Assembly: GCA_016286205.1 (NCBI GenBank)
Contig: JAEESF010000001.1
Coordinates: 124,001 to 188,000 of the forward strand
DNA: 64,000 nucleotides
Reading direction: 5' to 3'
From: Colicola sp016286205
GTDB taxonomy: Bacteria; Bacteroidota; Bacteroidia; Bacteroidales; Paludibacteraceae
Positions within the stretch are counted from its first letter, which is position 1, and every line of letters starts with the position of its first letter. Positions 1 through 8,772 of the stretch are shown in pieces. The notes under the pieces are model-generated. The model made no database searches, was not told where the DNA came from, and saw only the letters and a list, made by a program, of their open reading frames with translations. The position numbers were made by a program, and so were the translations under genes.

Positions 1-2
1 CG

Positions 3-3000
3 GATGCTTGCGGCAATACAGCCACAACCAGTTATTCTGGTGCGTTTACATTTACAGCTCCGCCTTCACATAATGTTACGGTAAATGTCAACAATGCTTC
101 TTATGGTTCCGCTACCGCGGCTTCTGCTACGGTAGTCCAAGGCCGCACAACAACTATAACAGCAACACCTAATACGGGTTACGTATTCGACCATTGGAGT
201 GTCTCTGGTGCAGGCTCTACTTTGTCTTCCATAGCCGACAATCCCACAATCCTAACAATGGGAACCACAGATGCAACAGTAACCGCCTATTTCGTAGAAT
301 CCACCTGCCCCACACACGGAACGGTGTTTAGTCTGGCTATGAAAAATAATGGGTCCGAGAAAAGCTTAACAGCAAATGAGGAAGTAGATCTTTCATTGAC
401 TTATGCTACTATATCTGGAGGTTCTGCCACCTTTACCAATACTGGTTCTGCCAAGGGGAAAATCACAAAAGCGAATCCGGGGCAAATCTATTTTGATGGA
501 AACGCTGCATATGTGATACTTGATTTTGAGTGTCCTATTCAAACAGGAGATACTATAAAAGTAACTAATGCTACTTCTATAGAGATGGCCTTTACTACTA
601 CTGCGACATTAGACGCAACATATAAAACAACGACATCGGATGGAATTGGAACTTTCATTGTTCCTGCAGCGCTGAATAACGTTTCTAAGCTTTATTGTTG
701 GCGTGCAACGGGAAATGGCCTTAAATTTACAGCCATCAACATCACTCGCCCACTCTCTCACGTAGCACCTACGAGTGTGACTGTAGAAGGCACATGGGAT
801 CGTTTCGCAGGCGAAACAATCACACTGACTGCTACTCCTGTCGGCGGTACGGGCACTCCGTCTTACAAATGGCAGAAACTACTTGGCTCTACATGGACAG
901 ATGTGTCCAATGGGGATAATATTTCCGGTGCGACAAGTGCAACCCTTCAAATAACATCTTGTACAAAAGACAATAGCGGCAAATACCGCTGTATCGTTAA
1001 TATGGGCGCCGTAGGATGCGAGACTGCCTCTGCGACAGCCACAGATGGTTCCGAAGGTTTTAAGGTTAAAGTATATACCTTGGATTGCTACAATGGCGGC
1101 GTTACATCGTACAACTTCACCCGTATTGGCGATACTCAAGCAGGAACACTAAACGTTAACCTTGCAGCAAACACATCCTATGAATTTGAAGTGGTAGGTG
1201 ATGATGAATATTATGGTAATACCAGTACTATCAATGAAGATGTCACAAATTGGGAAATGACTTCTAGTGCAGGGCACCTTCATCTCAATTCTGGTTTGGG
1301 CGGAACATTTACATTTACAATGGATTATAGTTCAGGAGGCAATAATAGCACTATCGGTGTTCCTGAATTAAGTGTTACTTACCCGCGCAAGGCTATATAC
1401 GTAGTTCCGAATGGTTATACTAGTGACAATGCCAAGTTATCTATTTATTATTGGCGTACTAGCGGAAGTGATAATTGGTCTGACTTTTTGACTACGAATG
1501 CCTGCAGTGGTGGAAAATATGTTACTGAAATCCCTGCTTGGGCAACTGGATTCTCAATTGTTAGATTAAAAAATACTGCGACTTCCGGTAATTGGAGTGA
1601 CAAATGGAATCAAACAGAAGACGTAGCAACTAGTACAAGTTATGATCAATATACGGTCAACACTTGGTGTTCTGGTGACGGTTGTAAAGAAACTGTTACC
1701 GCGGGCTCCTTCTCGCCGTCCACATACACCATCTCCTTCAATGCTGGAGACGGAGAAGGCAGTATGCCCAACTTGACAGGAATCGTTTGTGATGCTAATC
1801 AAACTTTACCGGCTAATGCCTATGTCCGCAGCAATCATGTCTTCATTGGCTGGCATGCTAATGTTGCCACAACAATTGGAGGTAATGCTGTAGCAGCGGG
1901 CACGCTGATTGCAGATGGCGCAACTTTACAGCACATTACAACCAATATAACTCTCACGGCTCAATGGATGCAAACCTTCAATTTCAGCAATGGCAATTTC
2001 CATGATTGGGGAACCTGCGTTGGAGGCAATCTAACTCTGTCCGGAAGTTTGTCAGGCGTCAGCTACCAACTCTACAAGGATGGTGTAGCATCCGGAGAAC
2101 CTAAAGCCGGCACAGGCAGTAGTCTCCAGTGGCACGTTATCGCTGATGGTGTTTATATGGTTAAGTCTGTCGCAAATGCTACTTACCCCGAAGCAACCAT
2201 GCCTGGCACAGCCGATGTGCAACTGCAAGACCCTACAATTTCCGGTCCTACTACAGTTTCTGTTGGCTCAACCATTACCCTGGAACATAGTGGTTATCAT
2301 ATAGCCGGAACCAATTGGGTAAGTTCCAATACTTCTGTTGCGACAGTTTCTACATCCGGTGTCGTAACCGGAGTATCAGAAGGAACGGTTACTATTACCT
2401 TCCATGGCGTTGGTGGATACAACGAGGATGGTTCTCAGGTAATGACTTGTGATGGCACTTTTGTGATTACAGTAGAATCTAACGAAGATTGCGAAATCAT
2501 AGCTTCTGCTGCAGCCAATACCACTAGCACTTTTTCAGCAAGTGTTGGATCGGTAGAATCTCACTATCTTGTAGCAGGAAGCAGTTTCTCAATTGATGGA
2601 TTCTCTTGTGCAGTAGAATTAGAAAATGACGATGCCAACGAGCGCTGGGGAAACATTGTTCTCAGCCCAAAAGCGGGTAAAACATTCGAAGCAAGAGATA
2701 GTCTTATCGTCGTTGTTTACAATCCGACGGCATCAACTGCCACAATCGGTTTCGTTATTAACAACGACGTTTATGAAGCTAGTTGTGCATCGCACCAATT
2801 GCACTATTTCCGTCAATTACTCACTGAGGCCAACCTTACTTATGGTGAAGGAAACGTACAAATTGAGCATCACGAAGATTCCCATATTGCTGCCGCATGG
2901 GTTAAACATTGCGAAGTTGCCGGAGGATGTACCGAATATATTTGGAAAGCCAGTGATGCGACACAAGTAGGTTCTGGTTCACCTTATCTGTACGAAGTTA

Positions 3001-6000
3001 CCGGAGTAGGAGCTGCGATGAAAAATGCTACCGGAGGTAGTGCCCTCTCTTTCGATGACATGAGTCCAGCATGTGGATCCTCTAACAAGAAGTTTACCAC
3101 GGGAAGTAGTAAATTTGCTTTCAAAACCTACAATACTATTACAGGAATGACCATATATGGTTCTGGTACAGGAAGCAATAGAACTCTAAGTGGTTGCAGA
3201 GTCGGTTCGACTACCAGCAATTATGCAAGTGTTGTAGCAAGTACAGACGATTCCTTTGAAACCAGCGGAGAATGCGATCAAATGTATATCGTTTTTGAGA
3301 ACGAAATCGCTGCTAATTCATACATCGAAATCACATTCAGCGGTAATGTCAATATTTCTGCAATCAAAACCGAATATTGTACCACTTGTGATGGAACACG
3401 ATTAGTTCCTTCATCTGCTAGTGAAACATACACTATCGGTGGATCGTTCACAGAACCAACATTCGAACTGCAGAAAACGGATGGTACACTGATTAGTACT
3501 ACTCCTATTTTGACGTTCTCGAGTTCAAACACTTCCATTGCTACAGTCAATACTACAACAGGTGAAGTCTCTTTCACTGGAGGTATCGGTTCAACAATTA
3601 TCACCGCAATCTATCATGGCGATGCCACGTATTGCGAGGCCTCCGCAAGTTATACCATTACCGTCGTTTGTGCAGGAGGAGAGTCTGCTCCGAAGATTGT
3701 TGCGGATCCCGGAACTGCTTTGGACGGCTGTAATAGTTCCATTACACTATATGCAAGACAACAAGATGGTAGCGCTTTTGTGGGAGGAACCTACCAGTGG
3801 TATCGTGATGGAGAAGCCATTGATGAGGATGGTAATGATTTCTATTATGTAGTACGACGTTCCGGAACATATACCGTCGTTCGTACAGGCAATTGTACAC
3901 AAGCAAGTACAAATTCGGCTGTGGTAACGAATGAGCAACCAGAGCCTACGGTTGAGAGATTAGTTCCATTCCAGTACTATCACGTAAATAAGACTTATAC
4001 GACCAAGATGAAGATGCGTCACTTGTTTGCGGTTAAATCAATCGGAACATACAACGGTAAATCATATTCGATGACAGCAACGCGTAATGGTGTTGCTCTA
4101 GATTTAACTTCTGGCTATGATGATGTATTCATGCTGATAGAAGGTAGCGGTTCTGATCCTGACACAGTGATGATTGACCTAAATGAATTGAATGGAAAGT
4201 TCAGTGCGGGTGATGAAATCGAGTTTACCTGTTCTGCCGTTAACTGTAACGCTATCAGTCCAGTCAACGAGGACATCACGATGTATGTGATAGACGCCAA
4301 ACCGACATTAGCATACATTTGCTCGGGGGCAGATGGGGCTGGTACAAGAAATAAGAAAAACTTCAAATACAATGGTGATTTCTTGACCGGTTATAATAAG
4401 GCCGATTTGTGTCTCCAAGATGGAACTACATCTTTTGATGCGGAAACAGAGTTGCCGTTCTACACCTATATCAAGACTCGCTATCGTGTAACTCCTGTTA
4501 ATGGTTACGCACCATTCCGAAAACTCGACTACGAGCCATTCGACCTGTTGCTATTGACGGACTATCCAAAGGCAACAATCAACGATTTGACGAGAAACAA
4601 ATTTGACTCGATGTATGTGCTGGTTGATTATCGTCCAATGTTGTCCTTCAAAACCCACATGGTAGCTAAGACTCCATCCAGTTGGGCAGCAAAAGGCTTT
4701 ACCACCGAACCTGTTGTGCCAAAAGCCAAACCGCAAACAGCAATGAATATTGTTTGTTATTCGCACCCGATGTTTAATGCCCTATCTATTGGCAGTGATG
4801 GCGTTTATCGCGATAATGATGATCTGGACCAAGTGGTATACCAGATGTTGAGTGATGGAGGTTATGATAAGAACAAAGGTATTCAAGGTTTTGAGATTGG
4901 CGATGCGGGTAATTTCGTTACCATTGCCTTTACGCACTATGATGCGAAAATCGGCACTCCTTCCGACAATGCCGTCTCGTGGAACGCCGAATCCGATGAC
5001 CGCAAGTTAGTCGCTTCCTGCGAGCGCCAAGCTAACATCGAGGCACGTATGATCTTGATATCTGTCAATGCAGATGCTCTCTGCAAGATGACCACGGCCG
5101 GAATGGTAGTAGTAGATAGTGCATTGCAGTATTTGCTTATTACTGATCCTGAAAAACTCGCTGACTGTAGCCTTATCTTCAACGATAACCACGGCACAGG
5201 TGTTTGGTCAGACAAACTCAATTGGGGACCGCGATACAACCAGTTGCCGAATGCAGACCTTGGGGCTCACGTCATTCGTCCGTGTACCGTAGATATTCCA
5301 AATGCCGTTTCGTTGAACATCAAGTTGGAGCAGACGGGCAAAATAACCATCCCGGTAGGTAGTGCACTGAATGTCGGAAGTACGATCCGTCGGCACAATT
5401 CTGCTACTCGTACACAAATGCCAACTAATGCAGAAGATATCTCTATTGCCGCCAATGCTTCTGGTAACGGTACGCTAATTTTGAGCAATCCGGCTGGTGA
5501 TACCAAGGCTTCTGTACAATTGTATAGCAAAGCACAAACAGATGGCTCAAACACGGTCGCTAATTGGAAATGGCAATACATCGGAACACCATTCAATGAT
5601 GTAAGCGATGCAATGAATTGCTACTACGAGAGCTGGTTGTATAGTTGGAGCGGAAGTGGTTGGACCGTTGTTCCTCGCGGAGGAGCATTGACTCCATTCA
5701 TAGGATACTGCATCACGCATCCAGAGGCCAATCATACTTATAACATGACTGGTACACTCGCTACTACCGCTACGCAGAATATATCTGTTCCCGCAAACGG
5801 CTATATGGTTGTTGGTAACTCATGGACAGCACCTATCCAAATAGAGAATTTTGAGAATGACGACTTTGAGAACATCGCGGATAAGAGCGTCTACTTCTTC
5901 AACACGGGTAGTGATCCGAACGGAACAGGTGGTGTTACTGAAGAGGCCACGGGTGATGCACGTTGGGCATCTGCGACCTACGTATCCGTTCCTATCCATT

Positions 6001-6710
6001 CGGCTCCTTATACAGGCGATGCAACGATTAGTTCAATGCAAGGATTCTATGTGAATACCGTAGGAGGCTCTGCAGGTACACTACACTTGGATTACAACAA
6101 GTTGGTACGTCCTAAGTCAGGACAGAGCGCTATTTCCGGACCGATGCACGTAAGAAGTCGTGTTGCCGCTGTTGGCGATGAGCCAATAGTAGCTAAGTTC
6201 TTCGTTTGTGGTACCAATTATGATGATCGTCTTGTTATCCTAGAACGCGAAGACTTCACTCGCACGTACGATAGCGGTTGGGATGGAGAGAAATGGGAAG
6301 GCAATGCTATCTCGCCGATGATTTATGCTCTCAATGAGAAGGGAGGTCAAGAAGCCGTAACGGCTACGCCTGATATGGAAGGCACGCTTATCGGTTTCCG
6401 CGCAGGCGAGGATGATGAATATACCTTCCGCTTCAACTATGATGGTATGGCTGAGCCAATATACTTGTTAGATACCGACACGAAAGTATATACTCGTGTC
6501 CTAACAGGTAATACCTATACGTTCTCTACTACCGACAAAGCAGCGCACAACCGCTTCATCTTGACTCGAACAGAAGGACAACAAACACCTACAGGTTGGT
6601 CAAACTTCACGGGAGAAGAGGATAAGGTAGTGAAGTTTATCAATAATGGCAAACTGTTCATCTTCGTTCACGGCGTATTGTATGACGCAGTAGGAAAGGT
6701 GGTTCGATAA
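3..6710 (+). CDS. Giant secreted multidomain surface protein (5' end outside window)
   Basis: The frame is open from base 3, so the true start lies upstream; about 2235 residues are visible. I see repeat modules typical of cell-surface adhesins: an InlB/Listeria-type repeat at the left edge (ends GYVFDHW), an Ig-like domain near residues 253-333 (YKWQK... GKYRCIV), another InlB-type repeat near 575-655 (HVFIGWH), BIG2-like domains near 745-825 and 1133-1223, and an Ig-like module near 1226-1310. Residues about 1433-1716 form a block shared with the downstream giant protein (FDLLLLTDYP, SCERQ). Residues about 1853-2036 are a second shared block (WQYIGTPF, NSWTAPI). The protein ends in a short tag (KLFIFVHGVLYDAVGKVVR) also found on four other secreted proteins here. 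Surface location is inferred. Ligand or activity unknown. Confidence 0.85.
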   Translation, partial: DACGNTATTSYSGAFTFTAPPSHNVTVNVNNASYGSATAASATVVQGRTTTITATPNTGYVFDHWSVSGAGSTLSSIADNPTILTMGTTDATVTAYFVESTCPTHGTVFSLAMKNNGSEKSLTANEEVDLSLTYATISGGSATFTNTGSAKGKITKANPGQIYFDGNAAYVILDFECPIQTGDTIKVTNATSIEMAFTTTATLDATYKTTTSDGIGTFIVPAALNNVSKLYCWRATGNGLKFTAINITRPLSHVAPTSVTVEGTWDRFAGETITLTATPVGGTGTPSYKWQKLLGSTWTDVSNGDNISGATSATLQITSCTKDNSGKYRCIVNMGAVGCETASATATDGSEGFKVKVYTLDCYNGGVTSYNFTRIGDTQAGTLNVNLAANTSYEFEVVGDDEYYGNTSTINEDVTNWEMTSSAGHLHLNSGLGGTFTFTMDYSSGGNNSTIGVPELSVTYPRKAIYVVPNGYTSDNAKLSIYYWRTSGSDNWSDFLTTNACSGGKYVTEIPAWATGFSIVRLKNTATSGNWSDKWNQTEDVATSTSYDQYTVNTWCSGDGCKETVTAGSFSPSTYTISFNAGDGEGSMPNLTGIVCDANQTLPANAYVRSNHVFIGWHANVATTIGGNAVAAGTLIADGATLQHITTNITLTAQWMQTFNFSNGNFHDWGTCVGGNLTLSGSLSGVSYQLYKDGVASGEPKAGTGSSLQWHVIADGVYMVKSVANATYPEATMPGTADVQLQDPTISGPTTVSVGSTITLEHSGYHIAGTNWVSSNTSVATVSTSGVVTGVSEGTVTITFHGVGGYNEDGSQVMTCDGTFVITVESNEDCEIIASAAANTTSTFSASVGSVESHYLVAGSSFSIDGFSCAVELENDDANERWGNIVLSPKAGKTFEARDSLIVVVYNPTASTATIGFVINNDVYEASCASHQLHYFRQLLTEANLTYGEGNVQIEHHEDSHIAAAWVKHCEVAGGCTEYIWKASDATQVGSGSPYLYEVTGVGAAMKNATGGSALSFDDMSPACGSSNKKFTTGSSKFAFKTYNTITGMTIYGSGTGSNRTLSGCRVGSTTSNYASVVASTDDSFETSGECDQMYIVFENEIAANSYIEITFSGNVNISAIKTEYCTTCDGTRLVPSSASETYTIGGSFTEPTFELQKTDGTLISTTPILTFSSSNTSIATVNTTTGEVSFTGGIGSTIITAIYHGDATYCEASASYTITVVCAGGESAPKIVADPGTALDGCNSSITLYARQQDGSAFVGGTYQWYRDGEAIDEDGNDFYYVVRRSGTYTVVRTGNCTQASTNSAVVTNEQPEPTVERLVPFQYYHVNKTYTTKMKMRHLFAVKSIGTYNGKSYSMTATRNGVALDLTSGYDDVFMLIEGSGSDPDTVMIDLNELNGKFSAGDEIEFTCSAVNCNAISPVNEDITMYVIDAKPTLAYICSGADGAGTRNKKNFKYNGDFLTGYNKADLCLQDGTTSFDAETELPFYTYIKTRYRVTPVNGYAPFRKLDYEPFDLLLLTDYPKATINDLTRNKFDSMYVLVDYRPMLSFKTHMVAKTPSSWAAKGFTTEPVVPKAKPQTAMNIVCYSHPMFNALSIGSDGVYRDNDDLDQVVYQMLSDGGYDKNKGIQGFEIGDAGNFVTIAFTHYDAKIGTPSDNAVSWNAESDDRKLVASCERQANIEARMILISVNADALCKMTTAGMVVVDSALQYLLITDPEKLADCSLIFNDNHGTGVWSDKLNWGPRYNQLPNADLGAHVIRPCTVDIPNAVSLNIKLEQTGKITIPVGSALNVGSTIRRHNSATRTQMPTNAEDISIAANASGNGTLILSNPAGDTKASVQLYSKAQTDGSNTVANWKWQYIGTPFNDVSDAMNCYYESWLYSWSGSGWTVVPRGGALTPFIGYCITHPEANHTYNMTGTLATTATQNISVPANGYMVVGNSWTAPIQIENFENDDFENIADKSVYFFNTGSDPNGTGGVTEEATGDARWASATYVSVPIHSAPYTGDATISSMQGFYVNTVGGSAGTLHLDYNKLVRPKSGQSAISGPMHVRSRVAAVGDEPIVAKFFVCGTNYDDRLVILEREDFTRTYDSGWDGEKWEGNAISPMIYALNEKGGQEAVTATPDMEGTLIGFRAGEDDEYTFRFNYDGMAEPIYLLDTDTKVYTRVLTGNTYTFSTTDKAAHNRFILTRTEGQQTPTGWSNFTGEEDKVVKFINNGKLFIFVHGVLYDAVGKVVR

Positions 6711-6713
6711 TAT

Positions 6714-6720
6714 GGGGAGG
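6714..6720 (+). promoter_or_regulatory. Shine-Dalgarno-like site of the first companion gene
   Basis: GGGGAGG lies 8 bases before the ATG at 6729 and only 2 before the ATG at 6723, which favours 6729 as the start. Such purine-rich sites are rare in this window, where most genes lack them. Confidence 0.5.
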
Positions 6721-6728
6721 AAATGACG

Positions 6729-7205
6729 ATGAGACACACACACGATAGAATGAAACATTGGTACAACATAGTCTTTTCGGTTCTTTGCCTGTGGGGAATA
6801 ACCTTGCAGGCAAAAGCCGTGGACTATAAACCGTACCAAATGCCGGGACAAGTCCAAAGCACTTATGTGGCAAAGGGTATATATGTTTCTTCAACAAAGA
6901 AACAACCGAAAGCTATTGGCGCTTCTGCTTCTATGCCAACTGCTTCTTTCAGTTCGACTAGTAGCTACGCTAATTCGCTTAATCTCAATGAAGGAGTAGC
7001 CGCGCTGAACGCAAGTGGAGGAATAGCAGGAGTTCCAACTACAAGTGGCCCTCGCAAAGTTGGCCCTGGTACCCCAGATGAGCCCGGAAATCCTGACGAT
7101 CAGCAAATCAATACACCTATTGGTGATGCATTCTGGCCGTTGCTATTGATGGCAATGGTATTTGGCGGAATACTATATTTCCGTCGCAGAAAATTGACTC
7201 ATTAA
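6729..7205 (+). CDS. Small membrane-anchored companion protein with PIGDA-TM-RRRK tail
   Basis: A protein of about 158 residues that I do not recognise as a named family. It starts with a signal-peptide-like segment (hydrophobic stretch, cleavage likely after LQAKA), followed by a low-complexity Ser/Ala/Gly-rich middle and a Pro/Asp-rich linker (GPGTPDEPGNPDD). It ends with TPIGDAFWPLLL, a single membrane helix and RRRKLTH. The same order and tail occur in the gene after the second giant protein. It lies 18 bases after the giant gene and is probably co-translated with it. The start at 6729 is chosen by the Shine-Dalgarno distance; 6723 and 6750 are alternatives. The tail resembles in layout (motif, helix, Arg cluster) the tripartite signals cut by sortase-like enzymes, but no such enzyme is seen here. 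Confidence 0.75.
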   Translation: MRHTHDRMKHWYNIVFSVLCLWGITLQAKAVDYKPYQMPGQVQSTYVAKGIYVSSTKKQPKAIGASASMPTASFSSTSSYANSLNLNEGVAALNASGGIAGVPTTSGPRKVGPGTPDEPGNPDDQQINTPIGDAFWPLLLMAMVFGGILYFRRRKLTH

Positions 7206-7217
7206 ACTCTTATATAT

Positions 7218-8756
7218 ATGAAAAAGCATCTTTTATTAGCCGTATTGGCTTTCGCTGCTTGCACTTCACAAGAGACAAAGGCCGCACAAAATAACATCGA
7301 GTTTGACCCTTCGGTGTATTATTCGCAGCTGATAATAAATAGCAACTTATACCACTTCCATTGTAATACTGGTAAAGTGGGAGGACTAGGTCAGTATGAT
7401 CCTTCAACAGGAACGGTAAGTACTGGAGAATACGTCAGTAGTCGCGGTTTTGACTATGTGAACGGACTAGTTTTTAAGGCTACACTGGAGGCAATCCAAC
7501 AACATTATAATACCGAAGGGCTGAGAGAGGATGCATATTCATGGTTCAAGAGCATTGAGGAGTTTGGCAACCGCTACTATAATGGTGACCGCAATGGCAA
7601 ATCATTGGATGACCTAAATGCATGCAAATTGTATTTTGGATTGTATGATATTACTAAATCCGGTGGTTTAGGATTAGTGGATGGCAGAAATTACGAAAAC
7701 TCTACTACTGCATCCAACTGCCAAACAGCCAAAGGAAAAGCTTTGGCGGGATTAAACACGCACAATAGTTCTTATGCTATTTCTTCTGCGGTCTCCAATG
7801 CATTCTGCGGAGACGATAGCTATACAGGCGGATGGTTCCACAAAGACACCTACAAAAATCAACTTTGGTTGGATGGTCAGTATATGGGCCCTGCATTGTT
7901 GGCAATGATGATTGCCGACGGGCGGTATATCTCAGGCACAGCAGCAGGCGATTGGGCTATTATCCGCAAGCAGTTTGACATGTGCTGGAATAGATTGTGG
8001 GATAGCAACAAGAAGCTGCTGTACCACGCTTTTTCGGCAGATCCAACAGACGCACAAAATAACTCGGATGCAGAATATTGGGCAGACAAAACCGGTACAT
8101 ATGCCACTAATCCACATTATGGTGCTTCACAGGAATTCTGGGGACGCGCAGCTGGTTGGTACTTCTTTGCTTTGGTAGATATATTGGAGCAAATGGATAA
8201 GGTGGGCAAGAATGGTTCGGATGCAGATTACGTGGAGTTCAAGCGTCAATTGGAAGCAGTAGCGGATGGACTTCTGGCTCGTCAGGATGCGACAACGGGC
8301 TGTTGGTGTCAGCTGTTGCAATACGAAAACGGAGTAGTACCGGATGGTTGTACGACTGCAAACTATTTGGAGTCTTCGGCAACAGCAATCTTTACAGCTA
8401 CATTTTTGAAAGGAATACGCTTAGGATATTTGGACAAAACGAAGTATGAGGCTGCAGCCAAGAAGGCCTACAAGGGTTTTGTGGAGCAATTTATTGTAGA
8501 GAACACCGGCGGCGAGGACGAAGGCAACGCATACTCAATTATCAAATGTTGTGCATCTGCCGGTTTGAGTTCCGATCGTGACGGTTCTGCAAAATATTAT
8601 TTAGCAGAGAATAGCAATAAAGACACTAAAGTGATAAACACTTATACTGAAGGAAAAGCTTTAGGAGCATTTATCCTTGCTGCGGTAGAATATGAGCGAG
8701 CATATCCGCCAGCAGAGGTAGGAGCATGCGGATGTATCAAAATAACTGTCGAATAA
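7218..8756 (+). CDS. GH105/GH88-family unsaturated glycosyl hydrolase, exported
   Basis: 512 residues. The N-terminus has a signal peptide ending LAFAACTS, a weak lipobox, so export to the periplasm or outer membrane is likely. The (alpha/alpha)6-barrel features of GH105/GH88 are visible: LDGQYMGPALLA, with Asp219 at the place of the catalytic Asp of YteR-type enzymes, and WGRAAGWYFFALVDIL near residues 306-321. Family members hydrolyse the unsaturated uronic acid left by polysaccharide lyases, for example on rhamnogalacturonan oligosaccharides. The exact substrate cannot be read here. It sits between two giant-protein cassettes with gaps of 12 and 16 bases, so it is probably in the same transcript. 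It does not carry the short C-terminal tag seen on the giants. Confidence 0.8.
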   Translation: MKKHLLLAVLAFAACTSQETKAAQNNIEFDPSVYYSQLIINSNLYHFHCNTGKVGGLGQYDPSTGTVSTGEYVSSRGFDYVNGLVFKATLEAIQQHYNTEGLREDAYSWFKSIEEFGNRYYNGDRNGKSLDDLNACKLYFGLYDITKSGGLGLVDGRNYENSTTASNCQTAKGKALAGLNTHNSSYAISSAVSNAFCGDDSYTGGWFHKDTYKNQLWLDGQYMGPALLAMMIADGRYISGTAAGDWAIIRKQFDMCWNRLWDSNKKLLYHAFSADPTDAQNNSDAEYWADKTGTYATNPHYGASQEFWGRAAGWYFFALVDILEQMDKVGKNGSDADYVEFKRQLEAVADGLLARQDATTGCWCQLLQYENGVVPDGCTTANYLESSATAIFTATFLKGIRLGYLDKTKYEAAAKKAYKGFVEQFIVENTGGEDEGNAYSIIKCCASAGLSSDRDGSAKYYLAENSNKDTKVINTYTEGKALGAFILAAVEYERAYPPAEVGACGCIKITVE

Positions 8757-8772
8757 TCAAATCCCCACTACT

